Counted from the first letter of the stretch, positions 1-11,339 are shown. The stretch is 64,000 bases of DNA from Heligmosomoides polygyrus polygyrus (GCA_947396885.1 OX377202.1:80510643-80574642); one strand, 5' to 3'. The notes: generated from the sequence alone by a model not told the origin. Numbers and translations: made by a program.

Positions 1-147
1 TACGATACCCGTTCAGTCGAGCCCCACCCAGGGTCAAGCTTGAGGTGTGCGAATCCAAGGGGAGGGGGAGCTTGGGTTTGGCAGAGGATTGTATCGTATT
101 TTTCAGCTCTTTAGGTGATGCTTTTATCACTTAATAAATTCTTCCTC

Positions 148-327
148 CCAGGGGCCGTCAACGACTTACAAAGATTTAATGGGGAGATTGCAGCCGAAAT
201 TCCTAAAAAAACGTAAATTAACGCGGCTTATCAACAGGCGACATGGTTAAATGTTGGCGTTCTCAGGAATTTCGGCTGTAATTTCTCCGTTAAATCTTTG
301 TAAGTCGTTGATGAATCTGGCCCCAGG
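148..327. repeat. Small inverted-repeat element (MITE-like)
   Basis: Two arms of about 47 bp at 158-204 and 265-311 are near-perfect reverse complements. Both outer parts contain ACGACTTACAAAGATTTAA and the inner parts contain GCCGAAATTCCT. The similarity extends outward to CCAGGGGCC at the left (148-156) and GGCCCCAGG at the right. The 60-bp loop has no coding potential. The form is that of a miniature inverted-repeat element or a fold-back; no clear target-site duplication was identified, so the superfamily is unknown. Confidence 0.75.
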
Positions 328-639
328 TGTGGCTTCGACACTGTAGAGGTTCACGCGCAGCTTCGTTCACTGAGAAAGACACGTTATTGGTTGACAAGTG
401 CTCCGACACGCCTATCGGCGTGCCTCGCACTTGCGCGCTTTGCGCGGTGTTGCAATATCACTAAGCCAAGCACAATCACATCAGGCTAGCTGCTCTACTT
501 GCACAGCTTTTTTCCCCACCTAGGAGTACCAAAGACTCGCAGTGCGTACAGTATATAGCATGATAGGGCGATCTATTGGCTCCTCACTACTGGTCCTGTC
601 TTAGTGAAACGGTCCCCCATTACTGGTACTGGTCCCCCT

Positions 640-968
640 CAATGATCCAGCCTTAGCGGACAACGTCTCGGCACACCTTCTGAATCCCCAGGCACATTGG
701 ACGACGTCCTCGGCACGTCTACCTGATCCCCAAACACGTTGAGCGGACGTCTTTGCACGTATTCTGAGTCCCAGGCACGTCATGCTTTACTTTACTTTAC
801 TTTATTAGGACGTGAACAAACGACGTAAAACGTTCACATATGAAATAACATGAAAAAACTACTAATTAGGAAACAAGCACAGGTAAAAGCCCCGATTGGG
901 CAATAGAGGTGCAACGTGTTTCCGCTCGTCTTCTGAATCCCCTGGCAGGTAGAAGACGTCTGGGTATT
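640..968. repeat. Degenerate short repeats before the gap
   Basis: The motif CTTCTGAATCCC followed by an AGGCACGT-like block recurs at roughly 40-60-bp spacing (near 680, 750 and 930, and again after the gap near 1190 and 1220). Short open frames here and across the gap are by-products of the repeat and are not called as genes. Confidence 0.5.
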
Positions 969-1168
969 NNNNNNNNNNNNNNNNNNNNNNNNNNNNNNNN
1001 NNNNNNNNNNNNNNNNNNNNNNNNNNNNNNNNNNNNNNNNNNNNNNNNNNNNNNNNNNNNNNNNNNNNNNNNNNNNNNNNNNNNNNNNNNNNNNNNNNNN
1101 NNNNNNNNNNNNNNNNNNNNNNNNNNNNNNNNNNNNNNNNNNNNNNNNNNNNNNNNNNNNNNNNNNNN
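969..1168. other. Assembly gap (200 N)
   Basis: An unbroken run of 200 N. It lies inside a repetitive tract, so the true length is probably unknown and the flanking repeat copies may be collapsed. Confidence 0.99.
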
Positions 1169-1257
1169 CGACGTCTTTGGTATGTCTTCTGAGTCCCAGG
1201 CACGTCGTGCAATGTATTCCGCACGTCTTCTGAATCCCCTGGCACATAGAATACGTC

Positions 1258-1950
1258 TGTGTATTCTCTGCTATTTTCGTGCCCCGTAATTTGATTGATC
1301 GCAACTTTAAAAACGAACTTCAGATTCGTGTTGAGCGACCTCGACTACCTCCAGGGCTAAAGTTTTGACCGCCTAGACGACATACACAAAAATCGATACT
1401 TTGATAAACGTCGATTGATGGCGATCGATACTTCAAAAACGAACTTCAGATTCGTGTTCAGTGACCTCGACTACCCCCAGGGGCAAAGTTTCGGACCGCC
1501 TGGACGATATCCACAAAAAATCGATAGTTTGATCAATACGATTGATGGCGATACTTCACAAACGAACTTCAGATTCGTGTTCAGCGACCTCGATTGCCCC
1601 AGGGCTGAAGTTCCCAGGCTGTGAGAAGAAGTCTGGGTATTTTCCGCTATTTTCGTGACCCGTAATTTGGCCAATGTCGATTGATGGCGACCGATACTTC
1701 AAAAACGAACTTCAGATTTGTGCTCAGCAACCGCGATTACCCCTGTGCTGAAGTTTCCAGGCAGGGAGAAGAGGTCTGGGCAGTTTCCGCTATTTTCCCG
1801 CACCGCAATTTGATCAATATCGATTGGTGGCGATCGATACTTCAAAACAAACTTCAGATTCGTGTTTAGCGACCTCGATTGCCCAGGCCGAAGTTCCCAG
1901 GCAGGGAGAAGAGTGTGGGTATTATTCGCTATTTTCGTGTCGTAATTCCC
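1258..1950. repeat. Minisatellite, about five units of 122-143 bp
   Basis: Each unit contains a variant of CGCTATTTTCGTG, then a TCGATTGATGGCGA-like block, then AAACGAACTTCAGATTCGTG, then CGACCTCGATTGCCC. Starts of equivalent blocks fall near 1258, 1380, 1504, 1631, 1774 and 1913. Units differ by substitutions and small indels. Open frames of 60-90 codons on both strands come from the repeat unit. Confidence 0.8.
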
Positions 1951-1998
1951 CCGCCGCCCCCCCCCCTCCATTTTCCCCTATTCCCCCCCCCCCCCCGC
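1948..1998. repeat. Poly-C-rich tract
   Basis: Runs of 10-14 C interrupted by TCCATTTTCCCCTATT. Low-complexity sequence at the end of the minisatellite. Confidence 0.9.
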
Positions 1999-2554
1999 TA
2001 ATTTCTGCGGCGCCACCGATCGACAGGATGACTCATCGCTTAGCGCGTTATTATAGAGTATGATAATTAAATGAGTTGATTGATTGAAGCGCAAAATTGA
2101 CAAAATTTTTGAATATTGATTGTGCAAAACATGTTTCGTACAGCGTGCACGGTTTCATCTGGCACCGCCGAAAAAGCCTTATCGATAAATAAAGCTCGCC
2201 TTATAGCTCAGCAAAACAGTTATCCCTATAAGGAGCAAGAAAGCATGCGTAGTTGACGAGCTAGGGGTGGAGGGAGGCCCGCGGAACAGACGAAAGTTGC
2301 ATTCTGCGTGCCGTTCATCTCGGATGGCATAAGCTCTGCAATACGTGCATGTGTTCGAAAGGCCGACCTTCACAAAATGGTTAGTGTGGTGGGAATACCA
2401 CCCACGAATTTAAAAGATCAGCTCGTCCGAAACCTTTGTACGATTGCATATGCATTATACCATCGTGCACTATTTGTCCCTACGGAAAACCGGGAGGTTC
2501 TATGCTTACGGGTGTTGTGTATCTCATCAAGTGCCTCGCATGCGAGCAGGAGTA

Positions 2555-3288
2555 CAGGGTGCGTAAAAAATATTGACGCACTAAATGACGGTTGTGGAAA
2601 TAGTATTGCGCAGTAAGTTTTAAAATGTTCACTTGAGAAATATGGAAAATGATCTTGCAAACACGATAGAATAACTCGTAATTGACATTGGCTCCTTTAC
2701 TGTGAATACAGGAACGAAAACGACGGAAAAATTCATGAGCACGCGCAGCAAGCACTTGCTTGCATTTCGTTCCGTGCTTTGAACAGGGTAGCCTTCTGCG
2801 ACTGGTCACTTCTGTTGAAAGTAGCCCAGGCCTCATTCTCCAATATCGCCTAAAAATAGTAATCCAGCGGATTCTTGTTTAAGCTGTGCTCGTCTGAGAA
2901 GCTGTTCACACCTGCGCGCGTTATCTGTTTGCCGTTATCGGACAGAGATTGAAAATTTTGGATTTGAACGTTAACGTGCGTGAACCTCTTGTAATCATCA
3001 TCTGATATGACAGAGCCGTGGCTGACGTTTGGGTTGCTGACCTCTTTCCTCACCAACCGTTTCGAACAGCGCCTAATTCTCTTGTTAAGGAAGTATTCAG
3101 CTGTCTGGGTAACAGACAAAAAAAAAGGGCCACCGTAGCGATGACAATCATGTTTCTTCAGTTTTTTCGTGAGTGTTTTTTGAGCACAATACAGACAACA
3201 AAAATAACACACAAAAACCTAGAGGGGTACAAAGAGAAGCTGGAGCTGAATCAAAAAGTAGGTGCGTCAATACTTTTTACGCACCCTG
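2555..3288 (-). mobile_element. Tc1/mariner-superfamily deletion derivative (734 bp, TA insertion)
   Basis: Both ends read CAGGGTGCGTAAAAA inward and continue to a 27-bp terminal inverted repeat (2555-2581 and 3262-3288) with one mismatch. TA dinucleotides flank it at 2553-2554 and 3289-3290, the expected duplication for this superfamily. Removing the element plus one TA restores the Penelope codons for Gln-Glu-Tyr-Ile-Gly. The interior carries only an N-terminal transposase remnant, so the copy is non-autonomous. Confidence 0.85.
2850..3212 (-). pseudogene. Transposase N-terminal remnant inside the 734-bp element
   Basis: A minus-strand frame of 120 codons contains IRRCSKRLVRKEV and SHGSVISDDDYKRF, which resemble the helix-turn-helix region of IS630/Tc1/mariner transposases, and ends in SLNKNPLDYYF before a stop. 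The DDE/D catalytic part is missing. Family assignment is by resemblance only. Confidence 0.5.
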
Positions 3289-4303
3289 TACATTGGGGAA
3301 ACCTCCCGGCCGTTATGTGTCATGGTAAAGGAGCACCATGATGGGCTAAAAAGATCCAACGCCGCCACCCCCTTTGGCGACCACAGGGCGCAATCGCACG
3401 CAAACTGTTTCGGGGTCGCAGTCACCATCCTGGCGCGTGAACCCCACATCTCAGTGAGGCGAACCCTAAAAGCGCTTTGGATTACGGCTAGGTCACCTGG
3501 AATCAATAGGAAGGATGAGTGTGTAGCAGTGACGCAGAAGCTGGTACCATTCGTGGGCATCTGTAGGTCTTGAAATACAAGGTCATGACCCAAGAGGTCC
3601 ACCAGGCGGGTAGTCACTGGAGCTTTAGTACGGGGTCATGTCCCTAGAGGTCGCCTAGGCGGGTAGTCCTTGGGGCTCTAGCTTCAGTCACCCTCGTTAG
3701 ACTTCCAATGCGGGTGCCCGGTGGACGTCACTAGTCCACTTGCTAAAGGTTAGCCATCCTGGTCTCTATTCACCGTTTCTTTGGACTAGTGGTCTCTCAA
3801 ACAATTTCCGTAAAATGAAATGGTGTTGGGGGGATAGTTTTTCAGATTGATTTCGTCTCACTCCAGGCTCTGAAGAAGGCGAGAACGCCGAAACGTTAGC
3901 CTGAGTGCTGTCTGTCTTACCAATCGTGGAGTGGCTTGAGATAAATATTATGTCTCAACGTCCTGGACTACTATGCCAAGATTTATCGAGAGCCGAACGT
4001 AGAATGAATACTGATTGTTCTACTGTTGAAAATAAAGATTTTCTGCGGCGGATTTCAAATCAGTGAGAAGTGTTCAATTTTTTCAGATTTTCCAGGATAT
4101 CATGGAAACGACAATTTTCTACATCTGCGGCACCTGCGTCCGATATTGCACCTTATAAAATTTTGGGTGTTAACCAATAGTAATGACTTAAGTGCTTTCC
4201 ATACAAGGTTTTTTGAAGCCTACTGCTTTAAGAGCAACGAACAGGTCTATGCAATGGTGCAATATAGCAATAAAAAGTTTATAGATTTCATTCACAGTGC
4301 TAG

Positions 4304-4735
4304 CTGACAACAACGTTGCAATGGGAAGCCTGTGCTCTGTATCCAGAGCTTTCCTTGATCTTTACAGTTCTCACTCCCTCAAGCAGCATGTTACGGACTG
4401 CACATTATGCATGTTAGGCAACAATGCTCTCGACTTACTGTTAAGCCTTTTATTACATCATAATTTGCCTCCTTGATACATCTTTTCTTGACTATCAAGT
4501 GTTTTGATATGAAGGACGTAATCTCGAAAGTAAGAGATTTGTGGTCGTTACTATCCCTAGGAGGATTGACCCGTACATTGTTCACCAAGCCGTCAGTACT
4601 TAGCGTTAAGTTGAGAACATTGTTGCCTAACGTGCAGTCCGTAACGTGCTGCTTGAGGGAATAAGAACTGCAAAGATCAAGGAAAGCTCTGGATACAGAA
4701 CATAGGCTTGTCATTGCAACGTTGTTGGACCAGTC
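4304..4735. repeat. Fold-back of a CR1-like endonuclease segment
   Basis: Plus-strand 4304-4443 is a diverged copy of the reverse complement of 4603-4735. Both arms encode NNVAM then SLCSVSRAFLDL, SLKQHVTDCTL and LGNN. The arms therefore form an inverted repeat with a loop of about 160 bp. Either two insertions or a rearranged insertion (twin-priming type) could produce it. Confidence 0.8.
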
Positions 4736-5179
4736 AATATTAGGAAGGTTAAAATCCCCAACGACCACACATGACCAGTTACACGAGACTAGATCACTGG
4801 TCGCTTTGAACAATTGGTCGGTTCCAGCTGCCCGGGATGGAGTGCTGTATACAATGATAACTCGAACACTCAATGCTTGAGGAACGATATATATACAAAG
4901 AATCTCGTAGGACTCAGGACAGCTTTCGCAGAAAATCACTATTGGTGCGAAATTTTCTTTCACAAAGCACGCTACTCCTCCACCCTTCCTGTCTGCACGA
5001 TCGCACTTGATCAATTCGTACCTTAGGCCATCACTACCTTGTACTGCAGATACATCCGTGCTTGGCGTAAACCAAGATTCAGTAAGGACCGTTATATCAA
5101 ATCCAAATGTGGAAATATGAAAGTTCAACAATGCATAGTTTTTAAATACCGAGCGGATATTACTCATAAAACATGACAA
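4466..5179 (-). pseudogene. CR1-like non-LTR retrotransposon, endonuclease domain
   Basis: The minus-strand frame encodes an apurinic-endonuclease-like domain. Visible motifs in order are VLTESWF (catalytic Glu), DRKGGGVACFV, VVVGDFNLPNIDW and DSNDHKSLTFE. This is the layout of the endonuclease of CR1/jockey-type LINEs, which nicks target DNA for target-primed reverse transcription. No reverse transcriptase follows; the frame runs into the fold-back arm and ends. It is therefore a fragment. The CR1-like LINE at 19.8-24.2 kb could be the same family. Confidence 0.8.
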
Positions 5180-5858
5180 ATAGCGGATTTGGTTCCGAAG
5201 AGAAGCTAAACGTTTGTCGGCTTTATAGCAGAATTATTGCGAGGAACTTGTACATTTGAATCGCCACTTGGGCACTGCTGGGAGCTTTGAACTCGTGCTA
5301 CTTCTTCGACCAAGCTTCAACATTGGTCGAAGAAGTAGCACGAGACTGCAACGACGCGCCAGCCTCTCAGCACGAGCTCTCTCTTTCTATCCTCTTGCTT
5401 AGGAAAGACCTGTTAAAGTTTTGGAACAGAGTAGTGCTTTAACCGGTGCGCGCAACGCAGCAGTTGATGAACATAAAAACGAGCGAGGCAAGGTAATTTT
5501 AGCGAACCTGGGATATGACCTACTGTATAGTCCCTTAGATCGATGAAAACTATGTAACACTGTTTCGGCTGTTTCAAGTCATTTTAGTCAAAAATACGAA
5601 CTACTTTTGGAGTGCTTTGTGATTCATTATTTTGAGTGAAGTTTATGTGACCAAAAACCATTGCAGTTGGGAGAAAAACAGAAAAAAATGCAGAAAGCAA
5701 TATAGAACGATCTAAGTTCTCTCACCTCGAAACCTTGGCATTCTCGTAATATATTAGAGCGTCCAGCAACTATCTGCAGAAATACGACAATTTTTTCAAA
5801 ATAACACAATTTTTATCAACTTTTTATTAATTACCCATATAATTTCCATATGGGGAGC

Positions 5859-6117
5859 GTGTAGTGCAGTCGGAGGAGGCGCGACAGTCGCGTGCACACG
5901 ATACCAGGTTCCTGGTTCGGATTTCCCGCCCAGGCGAACCAAGAGTTCCATCTCTCCGGGGTCGGTATATTGGTACCAGACTTGTTCATCGGCTGGCCAC
6001 CGCAAGTCATTGTGTGGCCAAATACGCATTCATGTCGCCTCCACGACATCTCGTAGAAGTAGACTGCGCTGGCACATCCCAGAAGGGATTGAATAACGCC
6101 GTCATTTCTCCTTTATT
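5859..6117 (+). mobile_element. tRNA-derived SINE, family A, copy 1
   Basis: Starts with GTGTAGTGCAGTCGGAGGAG, like a polymerase III A box, and carries CTGGTTCGGATTTCCC near 5910-5930, like a B box. It then has the body shared by all copies: TTGGTACCAGACTTG, CATCGGCTGGCCACCGCAAG, TGGCCAAATACGCATTCA and CTCCACGACATCTCGTAGAAG. It lacks about 30 bp of the body present in other copies. The 3' end abuts the mariner remnant at 6118. Confidence 0.75.
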
Positions 6118-7010
6118 ATAATTTCCATCAACATCGACTACTCTCCGCCAACGTTCCACAAGACTTCGAATTCCTCTGGCGTAGAAATTCGGCGACTTGG
6201 AGGCGAAAAGAGCTCGGAGGTCATTTTCGAGGAGGTCACGATCTTCATAACGATTCTCTTCCAGATAATGCTGAAGTGATCGAAAAAGGTGGCAGTTACT
6301 TGAGGCCAGATCTGAGCTACACGGTGGATGCTGCAGAACTTCCCATCCGAGTTCCAGAATTTTGTGAGAAGTCGTCTTCGCGATGTGTGGGCGCGCGCTA
6401 TCGTACAGCAAGCGAACTTTGTCGATCCTGGGTTGTTCCTTGCACATCTTGTCGGCCAGTCTCTGCAGCTGGGTAGCGTAGACCTCGGCAGTGACAGTCA
6501 TGCTGTCAACCAGCAGCTCGAAAGGTGAGATCCCAGAAACACCCACCAGACGCTCAGAATGACTTTCCTCGCATGAATTTCACCTTTTACGAATGATTTC
6601 GGCACTCCATCGCGTTGGAACCACGCACGTTTATGCCGGTTGTCGTCGGTCAGTTCGTGTGGGAGCCACTGACCGAGCTTTTTAACCATTCCAAGAGATC
6701 GCAGTCCATTGTCAACAGTGGATCTGGGACAGCCAAGGGCAGCAGCAAAATAACGCACACTTTCATAAGGATGGTGCATGGATGGTGCTCCGTCAGTTTC
6801 CTCAGTTCATCCAAAGATATCGTTGTCGGTCGGCCAGAGCGAGGCTCAACTTCGAGAATCCTGTTCCCGCTTCTGAAGCGTTCGAAACAGCTATACATGG
6901 ACCGTACAGAAGGAGGTTCGGAGCCGAATACACGACACAAGTTTCAATAGGCTTCTGCAGAGGAGTGCCTAGATTCAAACTCGTAAAGGAATACGGGTCT
7001 AATATGGGTA
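6118..7010 (-). mobile_element. Dead mariner element, transposase remnant
   Basis: Reading on the minus strand from about 7010 gives LYEFESRHSSAEAY, RVFGSEPPSVRS, RFRSGN and EVEPRSGRPTTISLDEL, then VKKLGQWLPHELT (helix-turn-helix and linker), then KVILSVWW, LLYDSARPHIAKTTSHK, LGWEVLQHPP, HLFRSLQHYL and SLVERWRRVVD. This is the order of a mariner transposase (about 345 residues). The block with the first catalytic Asp (usually GDE-W) is deleted between KRAWFQRDGVP and KSFVKGE. At the third position the usual Pro-Ser-Asp-Tyr-His reads SSNCH. At least two frameshifts are present. Inactive. Confidence 0.85.
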
Positions 7011-7260
7011 GACAGTCGTATAGTGAAATAGACAGGGAAGACGGAGCTAGATATTTTATTCATATACAGCAGGATAGTGTCTTTATATTTATTTATTTAT
7101 TCATTTATAACTGCACCTTAAGTGCGCTCAAACGAGGAGATAACGAACAAGTAATCTTTTACAACTGCAACAATCTAACGCGGAACAACAATGAGAAACG
7201 TAGTATCACTATGCGCTGCATTCTGTAATTTTTCAGTGTTGCCCGGCCATTCAAAAGCTT

Positions 7261-7293
7261 ACATGGACCGTACAGAAGGAGGTTCGGAGCCGA
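7261..7293. repeat. 33-bp exact duplicate of a mariner segment
   Basis: This stretch, starting ACATGGACCGTACAGAAGG, is identical to 6895-6927 inside the mariner transposase remnant, same orientation. The surrounding sequence is not mariner-like. Confidence 0.85.
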
Positions 7294-10085
7294 AACGCAC
7301 TGTTATATGGCACTTATGTTGAAATCTTCAGAACATTCTACAAAAAATCTGGAACATTGCGAAGTTCTCTGCAGATACCTTCTAGAAACACTAATAGATC
7401 TGTGTATTCTTTTGCCAGTGAGGTTTTTATGTGCAATATTTATTGATGGCTTCAAGTTTCAACCTTGTCGTCGTCTTCAGAGGCCTAAAAGCGGCTTCAG
7501 GCGTTAGATTGGTGTATTACCCGCTGAAGCGTTCCATCCGCGCTATCAGCACCGACCCAAGCTAATAACACAAGACGAAACCCACACACTGTTAAGCCAG
7601 TCTGGTGTGCAGCGATTGCACTACCACCCTGAGTCCGTAGATAATCAGTAGCCGAATAGGACTCAATGCACAATCCTAATATTTCACAATATCAAGGACA
7701 GTGTGCCTCCCAAGACTCGTCATTTTCATAGCTCGTTTGAGATTTTCTTTTTCTGGGTTACTCCCATAATTTCATTCGAAATCGCTGAATAGCTATGCTG
7801 TTAGCCGGAGACTCCTTCATCGATAGTCGTGTTCGAGCGTGACCTCGTCTAAAGCATCTCACCACTGATTTTGTTCAACATAAAGAAAAATGAACAGCAG
7901 CTTTGCAATTTTTTCAGAACTACTTTGAGAAGAAGATGCTGCAGGTGTCAGGTGAGAGTGTTGGAAGAGCCACATTCCTAAGTTTGTGGTGGTGTAATAC
8001 GTTATTATATCAGTTTGAAGAAAGGCTATTCCTGCTTGCATGGTCGTAGCACTAAGTGCTGGCAGTACTGGTGGAGGAAGCAGGCGTTCGTACGTGGGAC
8101 CAGCACATGCTGCAAATCTAGACCTGTGTATTGCGACGTTCGACAGCTACTTGAGCCGTATGAACGAAGAGCAGTTGCATGAATACAATAGGGGGTCGCG
8201 CATAGGATAAAACATAACGACGTCTTCATTGAAGGGTTCCGCGCCCCATTCGACCGTGGGCGCTCTTCCTTCCTCGGGCTATTTCTCTGTGCCCGATCTT
8301 CGGGGTCTATTTCCTAAGCAGTGCTACAAGCCTTCGCTCTTGAGCTCGCGAACAGTCGTGCGGCTGTGCGCGTCCGGGGAGGTTGATGTGAGGGGGCTCT
8401 CCCTGCTGCGCGTGTTTAGGTCCGTGGTTCTTCTTCGGAGGGAGTTTGTCTCTCTTCTTCTCCTTGCGCGTGTCTTTGTGGTTTCAGTTTCGTGCATGTA
8501 CGTTCATTATCTCGTGTATCTTGCGTATTTAATCGTGTAGTAGTGTTGTCATCTTATTTGTGCTGTTCTCTTATTTCGTTGTTCTCCATGTATTCGGATG
8601 TCATGTTATTTTCTGATCATATACTGCAATGATGTTTTTTTCTGTTACGGTATGCTCTTGTTTTGCCTTGCTTGCCTTGCCATTCCTCAAGTGGGTACCG
8701 ATCTCTTTCCAAAGTGGGTTTATCGCTTTAATCCTCAGTAGTATCTCATGTATATTCCCTTAGCTCTTGTAGTGTTGTTTTCATATGAAGCTCAATCTGT
8801 TTACCTTCTTTTGTTCGCGTAGTATAGACATATTTATCCATGCATATCATTCCATGCCATCACATCGCTTCACAATCGGCGCTGTTATTCATTCAGTTTT
8901 CGTTATTCGCGCGTGTTATTTTGTGCGTATTTAAAGGTAAAGGTTTAATTACTCGAGTTTGAGGTGTGTCTTCTCGCGTCTGGTCACATTTCCATCTCAA
9001 ATCCACGTGGCAGTGCTATTCTATTGGTGGAGAAGACCACTTCAGAACATATATGCTGGAACGTATAGAGTCTCCATATCTTCACAGATAGGCGATAAGG
9101 TTAAGGTAGTGCAAAGACACCATGTTTTCTGAACAAAGTTCCTCATTTGTGTTTCTAGACACCTTGGTCGTGTCATCTTGTTCCTTGCCACTGCTCACAA
9201 TTCAGTCTTGGCAGGAGCACGATACAAGAGCTGGTTTATGAATGCTGTCGTGCGATCATAAACGGTTTGAGAGTTTTCGAGCATACTGATGTTGCTTGCG
9301 ACAATTCAGAGTTCTGGAAACAAGCGTTCCCACGGCCGTCGAGAGTAACGTGGCAGGAAAGCGCCGATTAGTTTAGCAATGTTGGGCGATATCCTAGAGG
9401 AATAGCGATTTTAGGTGGTGGTTTGACACGGTGACACTTTGTGTGTTTTGTGAGTGTCGCTGTCAAGAATTTCCCTTGTGAAACCCTTTCTAGTGTAATG
9501 TGACCTCTGCCGGCTCCACGTAACATTGTGAGTTCTTTTTTCAACTACAATAGAGTCTTCTCAATTGTGCTACCAGCTGTCGTAAACGGCGGATATCGCG
9601 TAGTGGCGTTTGAGATAGGATTGAAAGATCGTAATAGCGACTCGGATAATCGACTCGAAACAACTCTAACCACGGTTTCGTGCATTTTGTGCGATCTTCA
9701 GGATCCGTGGCAAATTTACCGAGACCTCGAGGGAGAAGGAGTGATAGAGTACCACGTCTTGGCAGACGGGGATTCGCTCAGACAACATGGATGCAGAGGC
9801 CTTTCAGGCAGGCCGAAGTGGTCAATGATGTATTGAACGCGCATTTAAATGCCTGTTTCATCCCGCTAGTAGATTCCAGTGTTCATTCCCTATTTGCGTA
9901 GAGGAAGAGTTTTCTTTCAGTGCTCGGCATATAGTTGAAAGTATGTCTGGGATCATACGTGCACGCTTTCAACTATTTCATCGCACCATTGTTGGCACGG
10001 AACAGAAGTGTAAGCTGTTTTTCGCCGTTGCACTGGTGAGCTACGCCGTTACGACAAACACACGCATTGCTGGGGGTGAAATTGC
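7294..10085. other. No recognised gene
   Basis: I find no protein family, splice-consistent exon series or clear repeat here. The part from about 8,230 to 8,900 is T-rich with pyrimidine runs such as CTTCTTCTCCTTGCG. Open frames of about 100 codons at 8229-8540 and 9528-9836 have no recognisable motif. Confidence 0.5.
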
Positions 10086-10262
10086 ATGTGCTCACAACAT
10101 ATTGGTGGACCGAATACCTTCGCGAGAATTGCTGCGGAGCTATACACCGGCGCCACAAGGAGATGTTCAGAAACCGCTTTCCAGGAGCGGGCAAGGGCAG
10201 AAGCAGAAGCTCAACGGTTGCGAATAGAGGAATACCTCGCGCGCCGAGACGGATTAAAATAA
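10086..10262 (+). CDS. Orphan 58-codon ORF, coiled-coil-like end
   Basis: The frame reads ATG at 10086 to TAA at 10260. Its last half, AFQERARAEAEAQRLRIEEY, has the charged heptad-like composition of a real helical C-terminus, unlike its surroundings. AATAAA (10258-10263) overlaps the stop codon and would serve as a poly(A) signal only if the 3' UTR were very short. No family recognised. It could be the last exon of a gene or of a mobile element. The start is not supported by more than the first ATG. Confidence 0.25.
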   Translation: MCSQHIGGPNTFARIAAELYTGATRRCSETAFQERARAEAEAQRLRIEEYLARRDGLK

Positions 10263-10970
10263 AGTCCTCCTTTTTGTATTGTATTAACCATAATGATAAT
10301 TGTATTTGTTCCGTGTACTTGCACATAGCCTTCGCCGTTTACTGCTCAGTCGAAACGAAGAATGTCAAGAGAGACTTTGAGGCCTACAAATTACTACGTG
10401 TTCGCTCTCGATTTGATATCAGGCCCTTCGTCCATAGTTGTGGTTCCGACAGCTAACACGTCCGCGTTCAGCACCCATTGCTCGCTTAAGAATGGATCCA
10501 GCGCATAGTGCTCCGCAGCTATATTCATGTCAGTTTCACAGCTATATTCATGTCTGAAAAATAAGTGTAGCAGCAAGCATAAAAATAGTGAAAGCATAAC
10601 AGCCACAAACCCATTATTTCGAAACTATCCATGTCTTTTGTTTCTCTTAAGGCGCTAGCAATCTCATCGAAAGTTGAGACACAGAAGCACTGCTCACTCC
10701 AATAATCCACACTTAATCGCAATTCACCTCCTCGATCGAGTCGACCTCGACATCGTTTTTGCGGCTTCTTATTTCCCATTGAAATTGCTAATAAAGGCTT
10801 TGTAGTGGTTGTCCTAGGACTGAAACTGGACGTGGCTAACAGAGGCGTCGACGATGACTGCATTCGAAACCGATGTTCGAAGTCTCCGGCGGAGGGTTTA
10901 AAAGTGTACCTCAGTGAATCGAACATTGGATGTACTTCATCGAAGGTCGTGCAATAGCTTGTGAAGTGTC

Positions 10971-11339
10971 TCATAAATTGCAGTTCATACGGTACAGCTC
11001 CAACTCTGACAGGTTACATCGTATTGTACTGTGACGCCAATCCAAAAAAGGAAGACGAGAACACCATCTACCTTGGAGGGGCTTATCGGAATAATCTTCC
11101 TTTTTCTGTCCTTTTTTATATGGGTCCTTCCTTTTATTGCTATCCTTGTAAGCAATGTTACTCTCGTCCCATTCTTCAGTGGAACTACGATCGATATCAA
11201 CGATATCAATAAGAGTGATCCTCCCGTTGATGCCAAATACTTCTGCTGCCTCGATCTTCACCTTTTTGGCAGCCATGCTTGACTGTATTTCGGTGCAGAG
11301 CATACTCGATACTAAAAAACGGACATTATCGACACGCAC
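10971..11339 (-). other. Ambiguous open region, strand undecided
   Basis: On the minus strand a frame contains MAAKKVKIEAAEVF and ITLIDIVDIDRSSTEEW, which looks coding, followed by a Lys-rich stretch. On the plus strand the same DNA (11031-11282) encodes a hydrophobic stretch, GLIGIIFLFLSFFIWVLPFI, like a membrane segment. Only one can be real. I recognise no family and no consistent splice chain. Confidence 0.2.

Larger units (their letters stand above)
2307..3990 (+). mobile_element. Penelope-like element, 3' part (interrupted)
   Basis: Translations on the plus strand give the C-terminal part of a Penelope-like retroelement protein. The first block (2307-2554) contains PPTNLKDQLVR and, just before the interruption, VVYLIKCLACEQEY. 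The second block (3291-3570) resumes with IGETSRP and continues with GDHRAQSHAN, TILAREP and INRKDECVAVTQ. Together these are the two halves of a GIY-YIG endonuclease domain. They are separated only by an inserted element at 2555-3288; removing it rejoins the reading frame. A tail without coding sequence runs to about 3990 and includes a 53-bp direct duplication (3581 and 3634). Other frameshifts remain, so it is not functional. The upstream reverse transcriptase is absent. Confidence 0.75.

Noticed and set aside
834..1304. Long open frames on both strands around 1 kb
   Set aside because: They run through the 200-N gap and consist of repeat units.
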